Source: Lysobacterales bacterium
Lineage (GTDB): Bacteria; Pseudomonadota; Gammaproteobacteria; Xanthomonadales; Marinicellaceae
NCBI GenBank assembly: GCA_027067055.1
Contig: JAMOMK010000026.1
Location: 1 to 64,000 of the forward strand
Length of the DNA: 64,000 nt
Reading direction: 5' to 3'
Below the pieces are notes generated by a model, which was not told where the DNA came from, ran no database searches, and saw nothing but the letters and a program-made list of their open reading frames with translations. Made by a program: the position numbers and the translations under genes. This document shows positions 44,273 through 56,831 of the stretch, piece after piece (the first letter of the stretch is position 1; each line of letters opens with the position of its first letter).

Positions 44273-44809
44273 ATGTCTAAACAATGGTATGTAGTTCATG
44301 CTTACTCAAACTTTGAACATAAAGTTGTTAGGTCTTTGCAAGAAAGGATTGAAAGGCTTGGTATGGAAGAGCATTTCGGTGAGATTCTTGTGCCAACAGA
44401 AACTGTTATTGAGATGCGTAAAGGTCAAAAAAGGCAAAGTGAAAGAAAGTTCTTTCCTGGTTATGTTTTGGTCGAAATGGATATGAATGATGCCTCATGG
44501 CATTTAGTTAAAGAAACAAATAAAGTTCTTGGTTTCATTGGAGGAACAAAAGAAAAACCTGCTGCTATTACTAAAAAGGAAGCAGATGCAATATTGCAAC
44601 GTGTGCATGATGGAGAAAATGCGCCTAAGCCAAAAATCTTATTTGATATTGGTGAAGTTGTTCGAGTGGTTGATGGTCCGTTTAACGATTTTAACGGTGA
44701 AGTTGAGGATATTAATTACGAAAAAAGTAAAATTAGAGTCGCAGTTTCAATTTTTGGTCGTTCAACTCCTGTGGAGTTGGGTTTTGCTCAAGTTGAAAAA
44801 ATAAGATAG
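44273..44809 (+). CDS. nusG: Transcription termination/antitermination factor NusG
   Basis: 178 residues. NGN domain ([37 protein letters not shown]) and KOW domain ([21 protein letters not shown]). It binds RNA polymerase and links it to Rho or the ribosome. Confidence 0.97.
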   Translation: MSKQWYVVHAYSNFEHKVVRSLQERIERLGMEEHFGEILVPTETVIEMRKGQKRQSERKFFPGYVLVEMDMNDASWHLVKETNKVLGFIGGTKEKPAAITKKEADAILQRVHDGENAPKPKILFDIGEVVRVVDGPFNDFNGEVEDINYEKSKIRVAVSIFGRSTPVELGFAQVEKIR

Positions 44810-44820
44810 TTTATTAAAAA

Positions 44821-44858
44821 TGATGGGGAGCTTATTGAAAATAAGCGTTTGAACCCGG
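44821..44858 (+). promoter_or_regulatory. Probable L1-binding leader of the rplKA operon
   Basis: TGGGGAGC-TTATTGAAAATAAGC-GTTTGAACCC forms a hairpin (44830-44846) with an asymmetric internal loop and an outer GGG/CCC pair. In gammaproteobacteria L1 represses its own operon by binding a leader of this type; the assignment rests on position and shape. Confidence 0.6.
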
Positions 44859-44868
44859 AGAAAATATA

Positions 44869-45303
44869 ATGGCTAAAAAAGTCGAAGCTTATATTAAGCT
44901 ACAAGTGCCTGCTGGTCAGGCCAACCCAAGTCCTCCAGTTGGTCCTGCATTGGGTCAGCATGGTGTGAATATCATGGAGTTTTGTAAAGCATTTAATGCC
45001 AAAACTCAGTCTACAGAACAAGGTCTTCCGACTCCTGTTGTCATCACTGTTTATAATGATAGAAGTTTTTCATTCATTATCAAAACACCACCTGCAGCTA
45101 TTTTAATTAAAAAAGCATTGGGTCTTAAAAGTGGTAGTGGTCGTCCAAATACTGAAAAAGTTGGAACAATTACTCGTGCACAAATGGAAGAGATTGCAAA
45201 AACTAAAGAACCGGATTTAACAGCAGGGTCTATGGATGCAGCTGTACGAACAATCGCTGGTACTGCTCGCAGTATGGGTGTTAATTCTGAAGGAGTTGAA
45301 TAA
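44869..45303 (+). CDS. rplK: 50S ribosomal protein L11
   Basis: 144 residues. [32 protein letters not shown] is the invariant L11 N-terminal block; the C-terminal half binds the GTPase-centre rRNA. The stop overlaps the first base of rplA. Confidence 0.98.
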   Translation: MAKKVEAYIKLQVPAGQANPSPPVGPALGQHGVNIMEFCKAFNAKTQSTEQGLPTPVVITVYNDRSFSFIIKTPPAAILIKKALGLKSGSGRPNTEKVGTITRAQMEEIAKTKEPDLTAGSMDAAVRTIAGTARSMGVNSEGVE

Positions 45304-46001
45304 TGGCTAAATTAGGTAAGCGTTTAAAAGCTATTCGCGAAAAGATTAATCCTGAAGAGACTTATGTGATTGATGAAGTCATCAAAATCTTAAGTGATAA
45401 TTCAAAAGTTAAATTTGATGAGTCTGTTGATGTTGCCATTAAACTTGGTGTTGATGCAACTAAATCAGATCAAGTTGTACGTGGTGCAACCATTATGCCA
45501 GCTGGAACAGGTAAAAATATCCGTATTGCAGTATTTACACAAGGCCCTAAGGCCGATGCTGCTAAAGAAGCAGGTGCTGATTTTGTTGGTATGGATGATT
45601 TGGCTGATGAAATTAAAGGCGGCATGATGGATTTTGATGTTGTTATCGCATCTCCAGATGCTATGCGTGTTGTTGGTAAACTTGGTACTGTTTTGGGTCC
45701 TCGTGGTTTGATGCCTAATCCTAAAGTTGGTACAGTAACACCAGATGTTGTTACAGCAATCAAAAACAACAAAGCTGGTCAAGCTATGTATAGAATCGAC
45801 AAAAATGGAATTATCCATACTATGATTGGTAAGGTTAGTTTTACTGTTGATTCATTAAAAGAAAATTTAGATGCATTATTAAAAGATTTGATTAAGAAGA
45901 AGCCTTCTGGTGCTAAGGGTAAATATATCCAAAAAGTTGTTATTTCAACTACTATGGGACCTGGCATTGAAGTTGACCAATCAAGTCTTGATTTAAAATA
46001 A
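45303..46001 (+). CDS. rplA: 50S ribosomal protein L1
   Basis: 232 residues. [18 protein letters not shown] is the family signature. Builds the L1 stalk and represses the rplKA operon by binding its leader. A degenerate ATTCCTG palindrome lies 12 bp after the stop. Confidence 0.98.
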   Translation: MAKLGKRLKAIREKINPEETYVIDEVIKILSDNSKVKFDESVDVAIKLGVDATKSDQVVRGATIMPAGTGKNIRIAVFTQGPKADAAKEAGADFVGMDDLADEIKGGMMDFDVVIASPDAMRVVGKLGTVLGPRGLMPNPKVGTVTPDVVTAIKNNKAGQAMYRIDKNGIIHTMIGKVSFTVDSLKENLDALLKDLIKKKPSGAKGKYIQKVVISTTMGPGIEVDQSSLDLK

Positions 46002-46013
46002 AAACACAATGTC

Positions 46014-46033
46014 ATTCCTGCGTAAGTGGGAAT
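46014..46033. repeat. Degenerate ATTCC palindrome
   Basis: ATTCCTGCG and GTGGGAAT are partly complementary. Same family as 8412-8431. It lies at the start of the rplA-rplJ spacer. Confidence 0.45.
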
Positions 46034-46077
46034 CTAGTGAAAAATTTGTAAGAAATTTTGAGGGCTGTCATTATGAT

Positions 46078-46175
46078 AGCCGTCAAAGACCGCAGGTGAA
46101 ATTTGATATAAATGGCTTAAGAGTTGTTTACTAAAGTTTCTTAATTTCCTGCGTAGATGGTGAAGTCTTGACAGC
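46078..46175 (+). promoter_or_regulatory. L10 leader of the rplJL operon
   Basis: AGCCGTCAAAGACCGCAGGTG (first part 46078-46097) and CCTGCGTAGATGGTGA (about 46148-46163) match the paired blocks of the L10 leader known upstream of rplJ in E. coli, where the L10-L12 complex binds and represses translation. Confidence 0.75.
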
Positions 46176-46273
46176 TTGTTAATAGTTAATATTAATGTCT
46201 TTCAAGGCCGCCAAAGTCCTGGATGTAGAAATACAGAAGGGTTTGTTTGATACGTTTATCAAAGGAGGTAAAC

Positions 46274-46801
46274 ATGGCTCTAAGTCTAGAACAGAAGAAA
46301 GCTGTGGTTGCTGAGATTGCTGGCGTTGCAGTTAATGCACATTCGTTAGTTGTTGCAGAATATGCGGGTATTACGGTAGAAGATTTTACCGAGATGCGCA
46401 GTGAAGCAAGAAAAACCGGTGTGTATTTAAAAGTTGCAAAAAATACTTTAGTTAAACGAGGCGTACAAGGTACGGAATTTGAATGTGTGGCAGATTCGTT
46501 GGTTGGTCCAATGATATATGCTTTCTCAATTGAAGACCCGGGTTGTGCTGCTCGCTTAGTTAAAGATTACGCTAAAAAGAACGATAAGCTAATTACTAAG
46601 CTTGTATCAATAGGCGGTAAAATGTTTGACGCTTCCGAATTAGGAAGATTGGCATCATTACCAACTAAAGATCAGGCAATTAGCCAATTGATGAGTGTTA
46701 TGAAAGCACCTGTCGAGAAGTTTGTTCGTACACTTGCAGAACCTACAGTTAAAATGGTTCGCACAGTTGCAGCAATTCGCGATCAAAAAGAATCTGCTTA
46801 A
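46274..46801 (+). CDS. rplJ: 50S ribosomal protein L10
   Basis: 175 residues from ATG 46274, chosen because AGGAGGT lies four bases upstream; an in-frame extension to 46247 would cover that site. MALSLEQKKAVVAEIAGVA and VAKNTLVKRG are typical. It anchors L7/L12 dimers on the ribosome and represses this operon. Confidence 0.97.
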   Translation: MALSLEQKKAVVAEIAGVAVNAHSLVVAEYAGITVEDFTEMRSEARKTGVYLKVAKNTLVKRGVQGTEFECVADSLVGPMIYAFSIEDPGCAARLVKDYAKKNDKLITKLVSIGGKMFDASELGRLASLPTKDQAISQLMSVMKAPVEKFVRTLAEPTVKMVRTVAAIRDQKESA

Positions 46802-46865
46802 CTTAAATTTTTTTAAGCTAAGTATAATAATTTAATATTTAATAAAATAATTTTGGAGAATAAAG

Positions 46866-47243
46866 ATGGCCGTTTCTAAAGACGATATCTTGGAAGCAAT
46901 TTCTAACATGAGTGTTATGGAAGTTGTAGAATTAATCGAAGCAATGGAAGATAAATTTGGTGTAACTGCAGCAGCTGCTGTAGCAGTTGCAGCTCCTGCT
47001 GCAGGCGGTGACGCTGGTGCTGCTGAAGAGCAAACTGAATTTGACGTTGTAATGTCTAGTTTTGGCGACAAAAAAGTTGCTGTAATTAAGGCTGTACGTG
47101 GCATTACTGGTCTTGGCTTAAAAGAAGCTAAAGACATGGTAGAAAGTGCTCCGGTTACAATTAAAGAAGGCGTTGACAAAGCTGAAGCTGAATCTGTTAA
47201 GACTCAGTTAGAAGAAGCTGGTGCTCAAGTAGACGTTAAATAA
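46866..47243 (+). CDS. rplL: 50S ribosomal protein L7/L12
   Basis: 125 residues. N-terminal dimer part, an alanine/glycine hinge ([19 protein letters not shown]), and the C-terminal factor-binding domain ([20 protein letters not shown]). It recruits elongation factors to the ribosome. Confidence 0.98.
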   Translation: MAVSKDDILEAISNMSVMEVVELIEAMEDKFGVTAAAAVAVAAPAAGGDAGAAEEQTEFDVVMSSFGDKKVAVIKAVRGITGLGLKEAKDMVESAPVTIKEGVDKAEAESVKTQLEEAGAQVDVK

Positions 47244-47263
47244 GTAAGTAGTTACTTATTAGC

Positions 47264-47299
47264 ACTAAAGGCTAGTGGTTTTTATCACTGGCCTTTAGT
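47264..47299 (+). promoter_or_regulatory. Attenuator/processing hairpin between rplL and rpoB
   Basis: ACTAAAGGC-T-AGTG pairs with CACT-G-GCCTTTAGT. There is no T run. E. coli has a partial terminator and an RNase III site at the same place, which sets the ratio of ribosomal protein to RNA polymerase. Confidence 0.65.
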
Positions 47300-47458
47300 C
47301 GCTTAAGAAATAAGATATTTTAATCGCAAGATAATGCATGATCTGTTCGGTTAAAATCAGGGAAGAAGTTGATGTTTAAATAATATCAAGAATTGGATTC
47401 GGTACAGCTGATTTAATAATCAGTTTATATAAATTTATATTGGTAGGTGGCAGTTGTT

Positions 47459-50400
47459 ATGAGTTATTCATTCACTGAAAAGAAAAGAATACGTAAAGAT
47501 TTTAGTAAAAGTGAAGTGGTTGTGGATGTTCCATTTTTGCTTAAAACTCAAGTAGAATCATATAATAAATTTTTAGGGTTGGTTGAAGAGGCAAAGTGTG
47601 GACTAGATGAAGCACTTAATTCTGTATTCCCAATTGAAAGCTATTCTGGTTACGCAAAGCTAGATTATGTAAGTGTTAAAGTAGATAAGCCTGTTTTTAA
47701 TGTTGTGGAGTGTAAGTTAAGAGGACTAACTTATGGTGCGGCAATTAAAGCTAAAGTACAATTGATTATTTATGATAAAGAAAGTTCGGCACGTAAAAAG
47801 AAATTAAAATATGTTAAAGAACAAGAGGTTTATTTAGGTGACCTACCATTAATGACACCAAATGGAACTTTTGTTATCAATGGTACTGAGCGTGTCATTG
47901 TTAATCAATTGCATCGTTCGCCAGGTGTTTTCTTTGATCATGATAAAGGTAAAACACACTCTTCAGGAAAGTTGCTTTATTCGGCTCGTATTATTCCTTA
48001 TCGTGGTTCATGGTTAGATATTGAGTTTGATCCAAAGGACAATGTCTTTGTTCGAATTGATAGACGCAGAAAGTTACCTGCAACTATTCTTTTGCGTGCA
48101 TTAGGTTATGAAACTGAAGAGATTCTAGATTTGTTTTTTGAAAAAGTTAGCATTACTTTGAAGAAAGAAGGCGCTTCTATGAAGCTTGTTCCTGAGTATG
48201 TAAAAGGTGAGATTTTCGACTTTGACATTAAAGATGGTAACAAAATCATTGTACCAAAAGGTAAGCGTATAACTGCACGACACGTTAAAATGTTGGGGAA
48301 ATCTAAAATTTCCGTTATTGGTTTGGATGATTCCTACTTGTTTGAAAAAACTATCGCACATCAAATTGTACACAAAGAAACTGGTGAAGTTATTGTTGAA
48401 CCTAATGCAGTAATTACTGAAGAGCTGCTAGAATTATTACGCGAAAACGGCATAAAATCATTTAATATATTGCTTGTTAATGATTTGGATAATGGTCCAT
48501 ACATGTCTACTACCATTAATGTGGATCCAACACGTTCACAAATGGAAGCATTAATAGAAATTTATCGCATGATGCGTCCTGGTGAGCCGCCAACAGAGGA
48601 TTCATCTAAGGCTTTGTTTGAAGGGATGTTCTTCAATGCTGATAGATATAACTTATCTGAAGTTGGCCGGATGAAATTCAACAAACGTTTAGGCCGTGAA
48701 GAAGTTATTGGTTCTAGCATCTTGAGTAATGAAGATATTGTTGATGTAATGAAAGAATTGGTAAATATCAGAAATGGCTTAGGTGTTGTTGATGACATTG
48801 ATCACTTGGGAAATCGACGTGTACGTTCTGTTGGTGAAATGGCAGAAAATGTATTCAGAGTTGGATTGGTTCGTGTACAACGTGCTGTTAGAGAGCGATT
48901 GACAGTTGCTGATTCTGAAGGATTGTCTCCTCAGGATTTAATCAATGCAAAACCTATTGCCGCTGCTGTTAAAGAATTTTTTGGTTCTAATCAGTTGTCA
49001 CAATTTATGGATCAAAACAATCCATTATCAGAAATCACACACAAGCGTCGTATTTCAGCTTTAGGCCCTGGTGGCTTGACACGAGAGCGTGCTGGCTTTG
49101 AAGTGCGTGATGTTCATACAACGCATTATGGTCGACTATGTCCGATTGAAACTCCAGAGGGACCAAATATTGGTCTGATTAACTCACTAGCTGTTTATGC
49201 ACAAACAAACTCCTATGGCTTTTTAGAAACACCATACCGCAAGGTTGTTGATGGTGTAGTTACCGATGAAGTGGAATATTTATCGGCAATTGTTGAGGGT
49301 GAATTTCCAATTGCTCAGGCCAATGCAAACATAGATGGTAAGGGTAAATTATTGGACGAATTTGTCGTTAGTAGACATTTTGGTGATGTAACTTTAATTC
49401 CTCCTTTGGAAGTAAAGTATATGGATGTATCTCCGAAACAAATTGTTTCTGTAGCAGCTTCTTTAATTCCGTTTTTAGAGCACGATGATGCAAATAGAGC
49501 CTTGATGGGTTCAAACATGCAACGACAAGCGGTTCCAACATTAATTGTTGATAAACCTTTAGTTGGCACAGGTATGGAAAAAATCGTTTCGCGTGATTCA
49601 GGTGTGACAGCTATGGCTAGACGACCTGGTGTTATCGAAATGGCTGATGCCTCAAGAATTGTTATACGTGTGGATGAAGAATATATTGGTGAGAATGATC
49701 CAGGTGTGGATATTTATAACCTAACTAAATATACACGTTCAAATCAAAACACATGTATTAATCAAAAAACACTGGTTAATATTGGAGACAGAGTTGATGT
49801 CGGTGATGTGCTTGCAGATGGTCCTTCAACTGACTTGGGTGAATTATCTTTAGGGCAAAACATGCTAATAGCATTCATGCCTTGGAATGGTTATAACTTT
49901 GAGGATTCAATTCTAATCTCTGAAAAGGTTGTTAAAGAAGATAGATTTACGACTATTCATATTGTTGAACTCACTTGTGTGGCACGTGATACTAAGCTTG
50001 GAACAGAGGAAATTACAGCAGATATTCCAAATATCAGTGAAAGTGCATTAACAAAGTTAGATGACTCTGGTATTGTTTATGTAGGTGCTGAAGTTGGTCC
50101 AGGTGATATTTTAGTTGGTAAAGTTACACCAAAAGGTGAAACGCAATTAACACCTGAAGAGAAATTGCTTAGAGCTATTTTTGGTGAAAAAGCACTGGAT
50201 GTTAAAGATACATCTTTAAAAGTATCAGGCAGTACATTTGGGACTGTTATTGATGTACAGGTGTTTACTCGTGATGGAATTGAAAAGGGTAATCGCGCTG
50301 AGAAAATCGAACAAGAACAACTAGAGCAAGTTAGAAATGACATGAATGATCAGTTTAGAATTATGCGTGGCGTAATTCAACAACGTCTACATTCAATCCT

Positions 50401-51520
50401 GGTTGGTCAAAAAGTTGTGAAAGCTCCTGATTTAAGAAAAGGCGCTGTCATTACTGAAGAGTACCTCAAAGGTCTTGATGCTTCGCAATGGTTTGATGTC
50501 AAAGTTGCAGATAGTAAAATTGCCGAGCAAATTGATTCAATGGCTGAACAAATTGACCGTCAGAGAAGTATTTTTGACGAGAAATTTGAAGATAAAAAGC
50601 AAAAAATCACTTCAGGTGACAACTTGGCTCCTGGTGTTCTTAAAATGGTTAAAGTTTACTTGGCTGTTAAGAGGCGTATTCAACCAGGTGATAAAATGGC
50701 TGGCCGTCACGGAAACAAAGGTGTAATTTCAATGGTTGTTCCTGAAGAAGATATGCCCTTTGACAAAAATGGCCGTCCAGTAGATATCGTACTGAATCCA
50801 CTTGGTGTGCCGTCTCGAATGAATATTGGGCAGGTTCTTGAAGTACATTTAGGTTGGGCTGCACGAGGACTTGGCGATAAAATTACGGATATGATTGAAA
50901 AGAATCAATCAGCAAATGAATTGCGCGCATTCTTATCTAAAATTTACAACTTAGATGGAGATAGAGTTGATTTAGATACATTTAGTGATGATGAAATCTT
51001 TGAGCTGTCAAACAATCTTAAAGCTGGTGTGCCAATGGCTACACCTGTATTTGATGGAGCTGAAGAAAAGCACATTAAAGCATTGTTAGAACTAGCAGAT
51101 TTGCCAACTAGCGGTCAGGCAGTATTGTATGATGGTCGTACGGGTAAGCAATTTGATAGGCCGGTAACAACTGGGTATATGTATATGTTGAAACTAAACC
51201 ACTTAGTAGATGACAAAATGCATGCACGTTCTACAGGTCCTTATTCGCTTGTTACGCAGCAACCATTGGGTGGTAAAGCTCAGTTTGGTGGTCAGCGTTT
51301 TGGTGAGATGGAAGTGTGGGCATTAGAAGCTTATGGCGCTGCTTATACACTGCAAGAAATGTTAACTGTCAAATCAGATGACGTTATAGGTAGAAATCAG
51401 ACCTATAAGAACATCGTCGATGGTCGACACGAAATTGTTGCTGGAATGCCAGAGTCATTTAACGTACTTGTTAAAGAAGTACGTTCTTTGGGCTTAAACA
51501 TTGAATTAGAAAACGAATAA
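47459..51520 (+). CDS. rpoB: RNA polymerase beta subunit
   Basis: 1353 residues from ATG 47459 ([15 protein letters not shown]), the start that aligns with other RpoB proteins; a GTG at 47447 would add four residues. The rifampicin region reads [34 protein letters not shown] with wild-type D, H and S residues. The C-terminus LNIELENE is normal. Confidence 0.98.
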   Translation: MSYSFTEKKRIRKDFSKSEVVVDVPFLLKTQVESYNKFLGLVEEAKCGLDEALNSVFPIESYSGYAKLDYVSVKVDKPVFNVVECKLRGLTYGAAIKAKVQLIIYDKESSARKKKLKYVKEQEVYLGDLPLMTPNGTFVINGTERVIVNQLHRSPGVFFDHDKGKTHSSGKLLYSARIIPYRGSWLDIEFDPKDNVFVRIDRRRKLPATILLRALGYETEEILDLFFEKVSITLKKEGASMKLVPEYVKGEIFDFDIKDGNKIIVPKGKRITARHVKMLGKSKISVIGLDDSYLFEKTIAHQIVHKETGEVIVEPNAVITEELLELLRENGIKSFNILLVNDLDNGPYMSTTINVDPTRSQMEALIEIYRMMRPGEPPTEDSSKALFEGMFFNADRYNLSEVGRMKFNKRLGREEVIGSSILSNEDIVDVMKELVNIRNGLGVVDDIDHLGNRRVRSVGEMAENVFRVGLVRVQRAVRERLTVADSEGLSPQDLINAKPIAAAVKEFFGSNQLSQFMDQNNPLSEITHKRRISALGPGGLTRERAGFEVRDVHTTHYGRLCPIETPEGPNIGLINSLAVYAQTNSYGFLETPYRKVVDGVVTDEVEYLSAIVEGEFPIAQANANIDGKGKLLDEFVVSRHFGDVTLIPPLEVKYMDVSPKQIVSVAASLIPFLEHDDANRALMGSNMQRQAVPTLIVDKPLVGTGMEKIVSRDSGVTAMARRPGVIEMADASRIVIRVDEEYIGENDPGVDIYNLTKYTRSNQNTCINQKTLVNIGDRVDVGDVLADGPSTDLGELSLGQNMLIAFMPWNGYNFEDSILISEKVVKEDRFTTIHIVELTCVARDTKLGTEEITADIPNISESALTKLDDSGIVYVGAEVGPGDILVGKVTPKGETQLTPEEKLLRAIFGEKALDVKDTSLKVSGSTFGTVIDVQVFTRDGIEKGNRAEKIEQEQLEQVRNDMNDQFRIMRGVIQQRLHSILVGQKVVKAPDLRKGAVITEEYLKGLDASQWFDVKVADSKIAEQIDSMAEQIDRQRSIFDEKFEDKKQKITSGDNLAPGVLKMVKVYLAVKRRIQPGDKMAGRHGNKGVISMVVPEEDMPFDKNGRPVDIVLNPLGVPSRMNIGQVLEVHLGWAARGLGDKITDMIEKNQSANELRAFLSKIYNLDGDRVDLDTFSDDEIFELSNNLKAGVPMATPVFDGAEEKHIKALLELADLPTSGQAVLYDGRTGKQFDRPVTTGYMYMLKLNHLVDDKMHARSTGPYSLVTQQPLGGKAQFGGQRFGEMEVWALEAYGAAYTLQEMLTVKSDDVIGRNQTYKNIVDGRHEIVAGMPESFNVLVKEVRSLGLNIELENE

Positions 51521-51544
51521 CTACAGGAAAAATAGGAGAAATAC

Positions 51545-54500
51545 ATGAAAGATTTACTAAAACTATTTAATCCACAAAAAGAAGTCCAGGACTTCGATGC
51601 GATTAAAGCGAGCCTAGCACAACCTGAGTTAATTCGATCGTGGTCTTTTGGTGAAGTCAAAAAGCCAGAAACAATAAACTATAGAACGTTCAAGCCAGAA
51701 CGTGATGGGTTGTTTTGTTCGGCTATTTTTGGACCGATAAAAGATTACGAATGTTTATGTGGTAAATACAAGCGCATGAAACACCGTGGCGTTGTTTGTG
51801 AAAAATGTGGAACAGAAGTAACGTTATCTAAAGTAAGACGTGAGCGTATGGGACATATTGCATTGGCAAGTCCAGTGGCTCACATTTGGTTCTTAAAATC
51901 ATTGCCTTCGCGTATTGGTTTAATGTTAGAAATGACATTGCGTGAGATTGAAAGAATTCTTTATTTTGAATCTTTCGTTGTAACTGACCCAGGAATGACT
52001 GACCTTGAAAAGGGATCATTGTTAACTGATGAACAATACACAGCGGCTATTGAATCATGGGGAGATGAATTCTCTGCCAAGATGGGTGCTGAAGCCATTT
52101 ATGATTTGTTGAAAGAAATAGACTTAAACAAGCAACTGATTCAATTTCATGAAGAAATCGAGTCAACTCGTTCTGTGACTAAAATTAAACGTTTATCAAA
52201 ACGAATCAAGCTTTTTGATTCATTTGTCAAATCAGGAAACCGTCCAGAGCATATGATAATGACGGTGTTGCCAGTATTGCCACCAGAATTACGCCCATTA
52301 GTGCCTTTGGATGGCGGTCGTTTCGCAACTTCAGATTTGAATGATTTATACCGCCGTGTAATTAACCGTAACAACCGTTTAGGTCGCTTACTGGATTTAC
52401 ACGCACCAGATATTATCGTACGTAATGAAAAACGTATGCTGCAAGAATCTGTCGATGCCTTATTGGATAATGGTCGTCGAGGACGCGCGATTACAGGTAC
52501 AAATAAACGCCCGTTGAAATCTTTAGCAGATATGATTAAAGGTAAGCAAGGTCGTTTCCGTCAAAACTTACTGGGTAAGCGTGTCGATTATTCTGGTCGT
52601 TCGGTTATTGTTGTTGGACCAACCTTGAGATTGCATCAATGTGGATTGCCAAAGAAAATGGCATTAGAGTTATTCAAGCCTTTCATTCTTGGTAAGTTAT
52701 TACAAAATGATTATGTGTCAACGATTAAAGCAGCTAAACGCAGTGTTGAAGATGAAACTCCTGAAGTATGGGATATACTTTCAGAGGTTATTCGTGAACA
52801 CCCAGTTATGCTTAACCGTGCACCAACATTGCATAGATTAGGTATCCAAGCTTTTGAACCAATCCTAATTGAAGGTAAAGCCATTCAATTACATCCATTG
52901 GTATGTACTGCATTTAATGCCGATTTCGATGGTGACCAAATGGCGGTACACGTCCCATTATCAATTGAAGCTCAGTTAGAAGCACGTACATTGATGTTGG
53001 CAACTAATAATATCTTGTCACCAGCTAGTGGCGAGCCAATTATTGTTCCTTCACAGGATGTTGTATTGGGTTTGTATTATATGACTCGCGAATTAATCAA
53101 CCAACCTGGTGAAGATATGATTTTCGCTAACGTTGATGAAGTTCAACGTGCTTATGATAATGCCAAAGTTACCTTACAAGCAAAAATAAAAGTTCGTCTT
53201 ACTCAAGTAACTTTCGATGAAGATGGCGAAGAAATAGAAAATACCAGTATTATAGATACGACAGTTGGGCGTGCTTTGTTAGCTACAATCCTTCCAAAAG
53301 GTATGGACTTTTCAAACTTGAATGTTGTTTTATCTAAAAAGAATATCTCAAAACTATTAAATACTTGTTACCATGAAATGGGTGTTAAGGATACGGTAAT
53401 ATTTGCTGATCAATTAATGTATACAGGTTTTAGATACGCAACTTATGCTGGCATGTCAATTGGTATTGATGATTTAATTATTCCTGATGAGAAGAAGACC
53501 ATTCTTGCTGATTCAGAAAAAGAAGTTATGGCGATTCAAGGACAATATACTGATGGTTTAGTAACAGCAGGTGAGCGTTATAATAAGGTTATTGATATCT
53601 GGTCACGAGCTAATGAAGAGGTGGCGAAATCAATGATGGATGCATTGGGTACGGATGAAGTTATCAATAAAGAAGGTAAGAAAATTCGCCAAGATTCTAT
53701 GAATTCGGTATTTGTAATGGCTGATTCTGGTGCAAGGGGTTCCCCTGCTCAGATGAGACAGTTATCAGGGATGCGTGGATTGATGGCTAAACCTGATGGG
53801 TCAATTATTGAATCGCCGATTAAAGCTAACTTCCGTGAAGGCTTGGATGTCATGCAGTACTTTATCTCGACTCATGGAGCGCGAAAAGGTTTGGCAGATA
53901 CAGCACTTAAAACGGCTAACTCTGGTTACTTAACACGTCGCTTGGTTGATGTTGCACAGGATGTGGTTATTGTACAACATGACTGTGAGACTATCGAAGG
54001 CATGAATATGCAAGCAATTGTTGCTGGTGGTGAAGTGGTTCAGACCCTTGGTGATAGAGTTTTAGGGCGTATTGTAGCTATCGATATTTTCAATAATGAG
54101 AATAGTGAAACGCCAATTATTCCGCAAGGCACTTTAATTGATGAAAGTTGGGCTGAAGTTATTGAATCACAAGGTGTTGACTCTATTAAAGTGAGGTCCC
54201 CAATTACATGTGAGGCTAAAACAGGTATCTGTGCGAGTTGTTATGGACGTGATTTAGCACGTGGCAAGTTTGTTAGTATTGGTGAAGCAGTAGGTGTTGT
54301 TGCGGCACAATCTATTGGTGAGCCAGGAACGCAGTTAACCATGCGTACCTTTCATATTGGTGGTGTTGCATCAAAGCAAGCAGCAAATAATCAAATACAG
54401 ATTAAAGCAGATGGTATTGCTAAGTTACACAATATTAAAACTGTTAAAAATAAAGATAAGAAATTAGTGGCAATTTCTCGTTCTGGAGAATTATCAATAC

Positions 54501-55759
54501 ATGAAAAATCAGGCAAGGAAAAAGAAAGATATAAAATTCCTTATGGTGCGCTAATTGGAGTAAATGATGGGGCTAAAGTTAAGGGTGGAGATATTCTTGT
54601 AACTTGGGATCCGCATACGCATCCAATTGTTACAGAAGTTGCAGGTGTTGTTAGCTTTATTGATTTCCAAGACAATGTAACGGTAGAAGAAAAGCTGGAT
54701 GAGTTGACGGGATTAACTAGTTTTGTGATTACAGATCCTAAAACACGTGGTTCCAAGGGCAAAGACATGCGTCCAATGGTACGCTTGGAAAATAAACGTG
54801 GTAAAGCGATTATGATTCCTGGTACTGATATTCCTGCACAATACTTCTTGCCACCAGGTGCAACCATCAATATTCAAAACGGACAAGAAGTAAAAGTTGG
54901 TGACTTCTTAGCAAAAATACCACAAGAATCTTCCAAGAATAGAGATATTACCGGTGGTCTTCCTCGTGTTGCTGACTTGTTTGAAGCGCGTAAACCTAAA
55001 GATGCAGCATTGCAAGCAGAGGCAGCAGGTGTGGTTTCGTTTGGTAAAGAAACTAAAACAAAAAATAGGCTGGTTATTACAAATTCTGAAGGTGAAAGTA
55101 CTGAGAAGTTGATACCTAAGTGGAGACAAATTATTGTCTTTGAGGGTGAGCATGTAGAAAAAGGAGAAGTCATTGTAGAAGGAGAGCCTTCTCCACATGA
55201 TATCTTGAGGTTGCAAGGTGTAGAAAAGTTAGCTAATTACTTGGTCAACGAAATTCAAGATGTTTATCGTTTACAGGGTGTTAGAATTGATGATAAACAT
55301 ATAGAGACTATAATTCGTCAAATGTTACGTAAGGTTGAGATTGTCACGCCAGGTGATTCTGATTTATTGAAATCTGAACAAGTAACTCTTAAAGAAGTAA
55401 CTGCATTGAATAAAGATATTTTGAAGAAGGATGGTATTCCTGTTGAGTTTGAGTTGCAGTTGTTAGGTATAACAAAAGCTTCTTTGGCAACTGAGTCATT
55501 TATATCAGCAGCCTCTTTCCAAGAAACAACGCGTGTATTGACTGAGGCTTCGGTTCGTGGCAGTAAAGATTACTTGAATGGCTTGAAAGAAAATGTCATA
55601 GTTGGGCGTTTAATACCTGCAGGTACAGGTTTAGCATTCCATCAAGATCGTAAAAAATCACGTGAAGATATGCTTAAATCAGACTTAATGAAAGTTGAGT
55701 CAGAATCTTTGATGGAAGAGTCTTTAGTCGACGATTCTGCAATGTTAATGGAGGAATAG
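51545..55759 (+). CDS. rpoC: RNA polymerase beta' subunit
   Basis: 1404 residues. N-terminal zinc finger [20 protein letters not shown], active-site [12 protein letters not shown], and the second zinc site ([19 protein letters not shown]). The normal proteobacterial length. 24 bp after rpoB, one operon. Confidence 0.98.
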   Translation: MKDLLKLFNPQKEVQDFDAIKASLAQPELIRSWSFGEVKKPETINYRTFKPERDGLFCSAIFGPIKDYECLCGKYKRMKHRGVVCEKCGTEVTLSKVRRERMGHIALASPVAHIWFLKSLPSRIGLMLEMTLREIERILYFESFVVTDPGMTDLEKGSLLTDEQYTAAIESWGDEFSAKMGAEAIYDLLKEIDLNKQLIQFHEEIESTRSVTKIKRLSKRIKLFDSFVKSGNRPEHMIMTVLPVLPPELRPLVPLDGGRFATSDLNDLYRRVINRNNRLGRLLDLHAPDIIVRNEKRMLQESVDALLDNGRRGRAITGTNKRPLKSLADMIKGKQGRFRQNLLGKRVDYSGRSVIVVGPTLRLHQCGLPKKMALELFKPFILGKLLQNDYVSTIKAAKRSVEDETPEVWDILSEVIREHPVMLNRAPTLHRLGIQAFEPILIEGKAIQLHPLVCTAFNADFDGDQMAVHVPLSIEAQLEARTLMLATNNILSPASGEPIIVPSQDVVLGLYYMTRELINQPGEDMIFANVDEVQRAYDNAKVTLQAKIKVRLTQVTFDEDGEEIENTSIIDTTVGRALLATILPKGMDFSNLNVVLSKKNISKLLNTCYHEMGVKDTVIFADQLMYTGFRYATYAGMSIGIDDLIIPDEKKTILADSEKEVMAIQGQYTDGLVTAGERYNKVIDIWSRANEEVAKSMMDALGTDEVINKEGKKIRQDSMNSVFVMADSGARGSPAQMRQLSGMRGLMAKPDGSIIESPIKANFREGLDVMQYFISTHGARKGLADTALKTANSGYLTRRLVDVAQDVVIVQHDCETIEGMNMQAIVAGGEVVQTLGDRVLGRIVAIDIFNNENSETPIIPQGTLIDESWAEVIESQGVDSIKVRSPITCEAKTGICASCYGRDLARGKFVSIGEAVGVVAAQSIGEPGTQLTMRTFHIGGVASKQAANNQIQIKADGIAKLHNIKTVKNKDKKLVAISRSGELSIHEKSGKEKERYKIPYGALIGVNDGAKVKGGDILVTWDPHTHPIVTEVAGVVSFIDFQDNVTVEEKLDELTGLTSFVITDPKTRGSKGKDMRPMVRLENKRGKAIMIPGTDIPAQYFLPPGATINIQNGQEVKVGDFLAKIPQESSKNRDITGGLPRVADLFEARKPKDAALQAEAAGVVSFGKETKTKNRLVITNSEGESTEKLIPKWRQIIVFEGEHVEKGEVIVEGEPSPHDILRLQGVEKLANYLVNEIQDVYRLQGVRIDDKHIETIIRQMLRKVEIVTPGDSDLLKSEQVTLKEVTALNKDILKKDGIPVEFELQLLGITKASLATESFISAASFQETTRVLTEASVRGSKDYLNGLKENVIVGRLIPAGTGLAFHQDRKKSREDMLKSDLMKVESESLMEESLVDDSAMLMEE

Positions 55760-55799
55760 TCGATTATTAATGTTTTTAATTAAATATTAAAAACAATGC

Positions 55800-55828
55800 T
55801 TGACTAAAGTGGGGGTAATCACTAAAAT
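55800..55828 (+). promoter_or_regulatory. Sigma70-type promoter of the str operon
   Basis: TTGACT (55800-55805), 17-bp spacer, TAAAAT (55823-55828). A terminator-like hairpin begins only 17 bp further on. Confidence 0.7.
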
Positions 55829-55844
55829 CCCCGTTCTAAATTTC

Positions 55845-55878
55845 GACAGGCTGACTTATTTGGCCTGTCTTTTGTTTT
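55845..55878 (+). terminator. Terminator hairpin in the rpsL leader
   Basis: GACAGGC and GCCTGTC enclose an 11-base loop and are followed by TTTTGTTTT. It can end rpoBC transcripts, but as it lies after the promoter at 55800 it would also act on str-operon messages, as an attenuator. Confidence 0.75.
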
Positions 55879-55901
55879 CTATAAGGTAAAGAAAAAGTAA
55901 T

Positions 55902-56276
55902 ATGGCAACAATAAATCAATTAGTAAGAAAGCCAAGAAAGCCAAAGGCATATAAAACAAATGTACCGGCTTTAGAAGCGTGTCCGCAAAGACGTGGTGTG
56001 TGTGCTCGTGTATATACGACAACACCTAAGAAGCCTAATTCGGCTTTACGTAAAGTGGCTCGTGTAAGGTTGACCAATGGCTTTGAAGTAACAAGTTATA
56101 TCGGTGGTGAAGGCCATAATTTGCAAGAGCATAGTATTGTTTTGATACGTGGTGGTCGTGTAAAGGATTTGCCTGGTGTTCGTTATCATGTCGTTCGTGG
56201 TGCTTTGGATACAGCTGGTGTAAGTGACAGAAAGCAAGGTCGTTCTAAATATGGAACTAAGCGTCCTAAGGGATAA
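55902..56276 (+). CDS. rpsL: 30S ribosomal protein S12
   Basis: 124 residues. [21 protein letters not shown] keeps the lysine (K43 region) and [12 protein letters not shown] keeps K88, both changed in streptomycin-resistant strains, so wild type here. First gene of the str operon. Confidence 0.98.
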   Translation: MATINQLVRKPRKPKAYKTNVPALEACPQRRGVCARVYTTTPKKPNSALRKVARVRLTNGFEVTSYIGGEGHNLQEHSIVLIRGGRVKDLPGVRYHVVRGALDTAGVSDRKQGRSKYGTKRPKG

Positions 56277-56324
56277 TTAGAGTATTTCAAGGGGTTTTCC
56301 TTTGAGAGAAGTAAATAAGGTTAA

Positions 56325-56801
<477 letters not shown>

Positions 56802-56831
56802 GATAATAAAGAAAAGATAAAGGAAAGAGTT

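Noticed and set aside
45465-45818. Antisense frames within rplA
   Set aside because: Shadows of a highly conserved ribosomal gene; no start signals.
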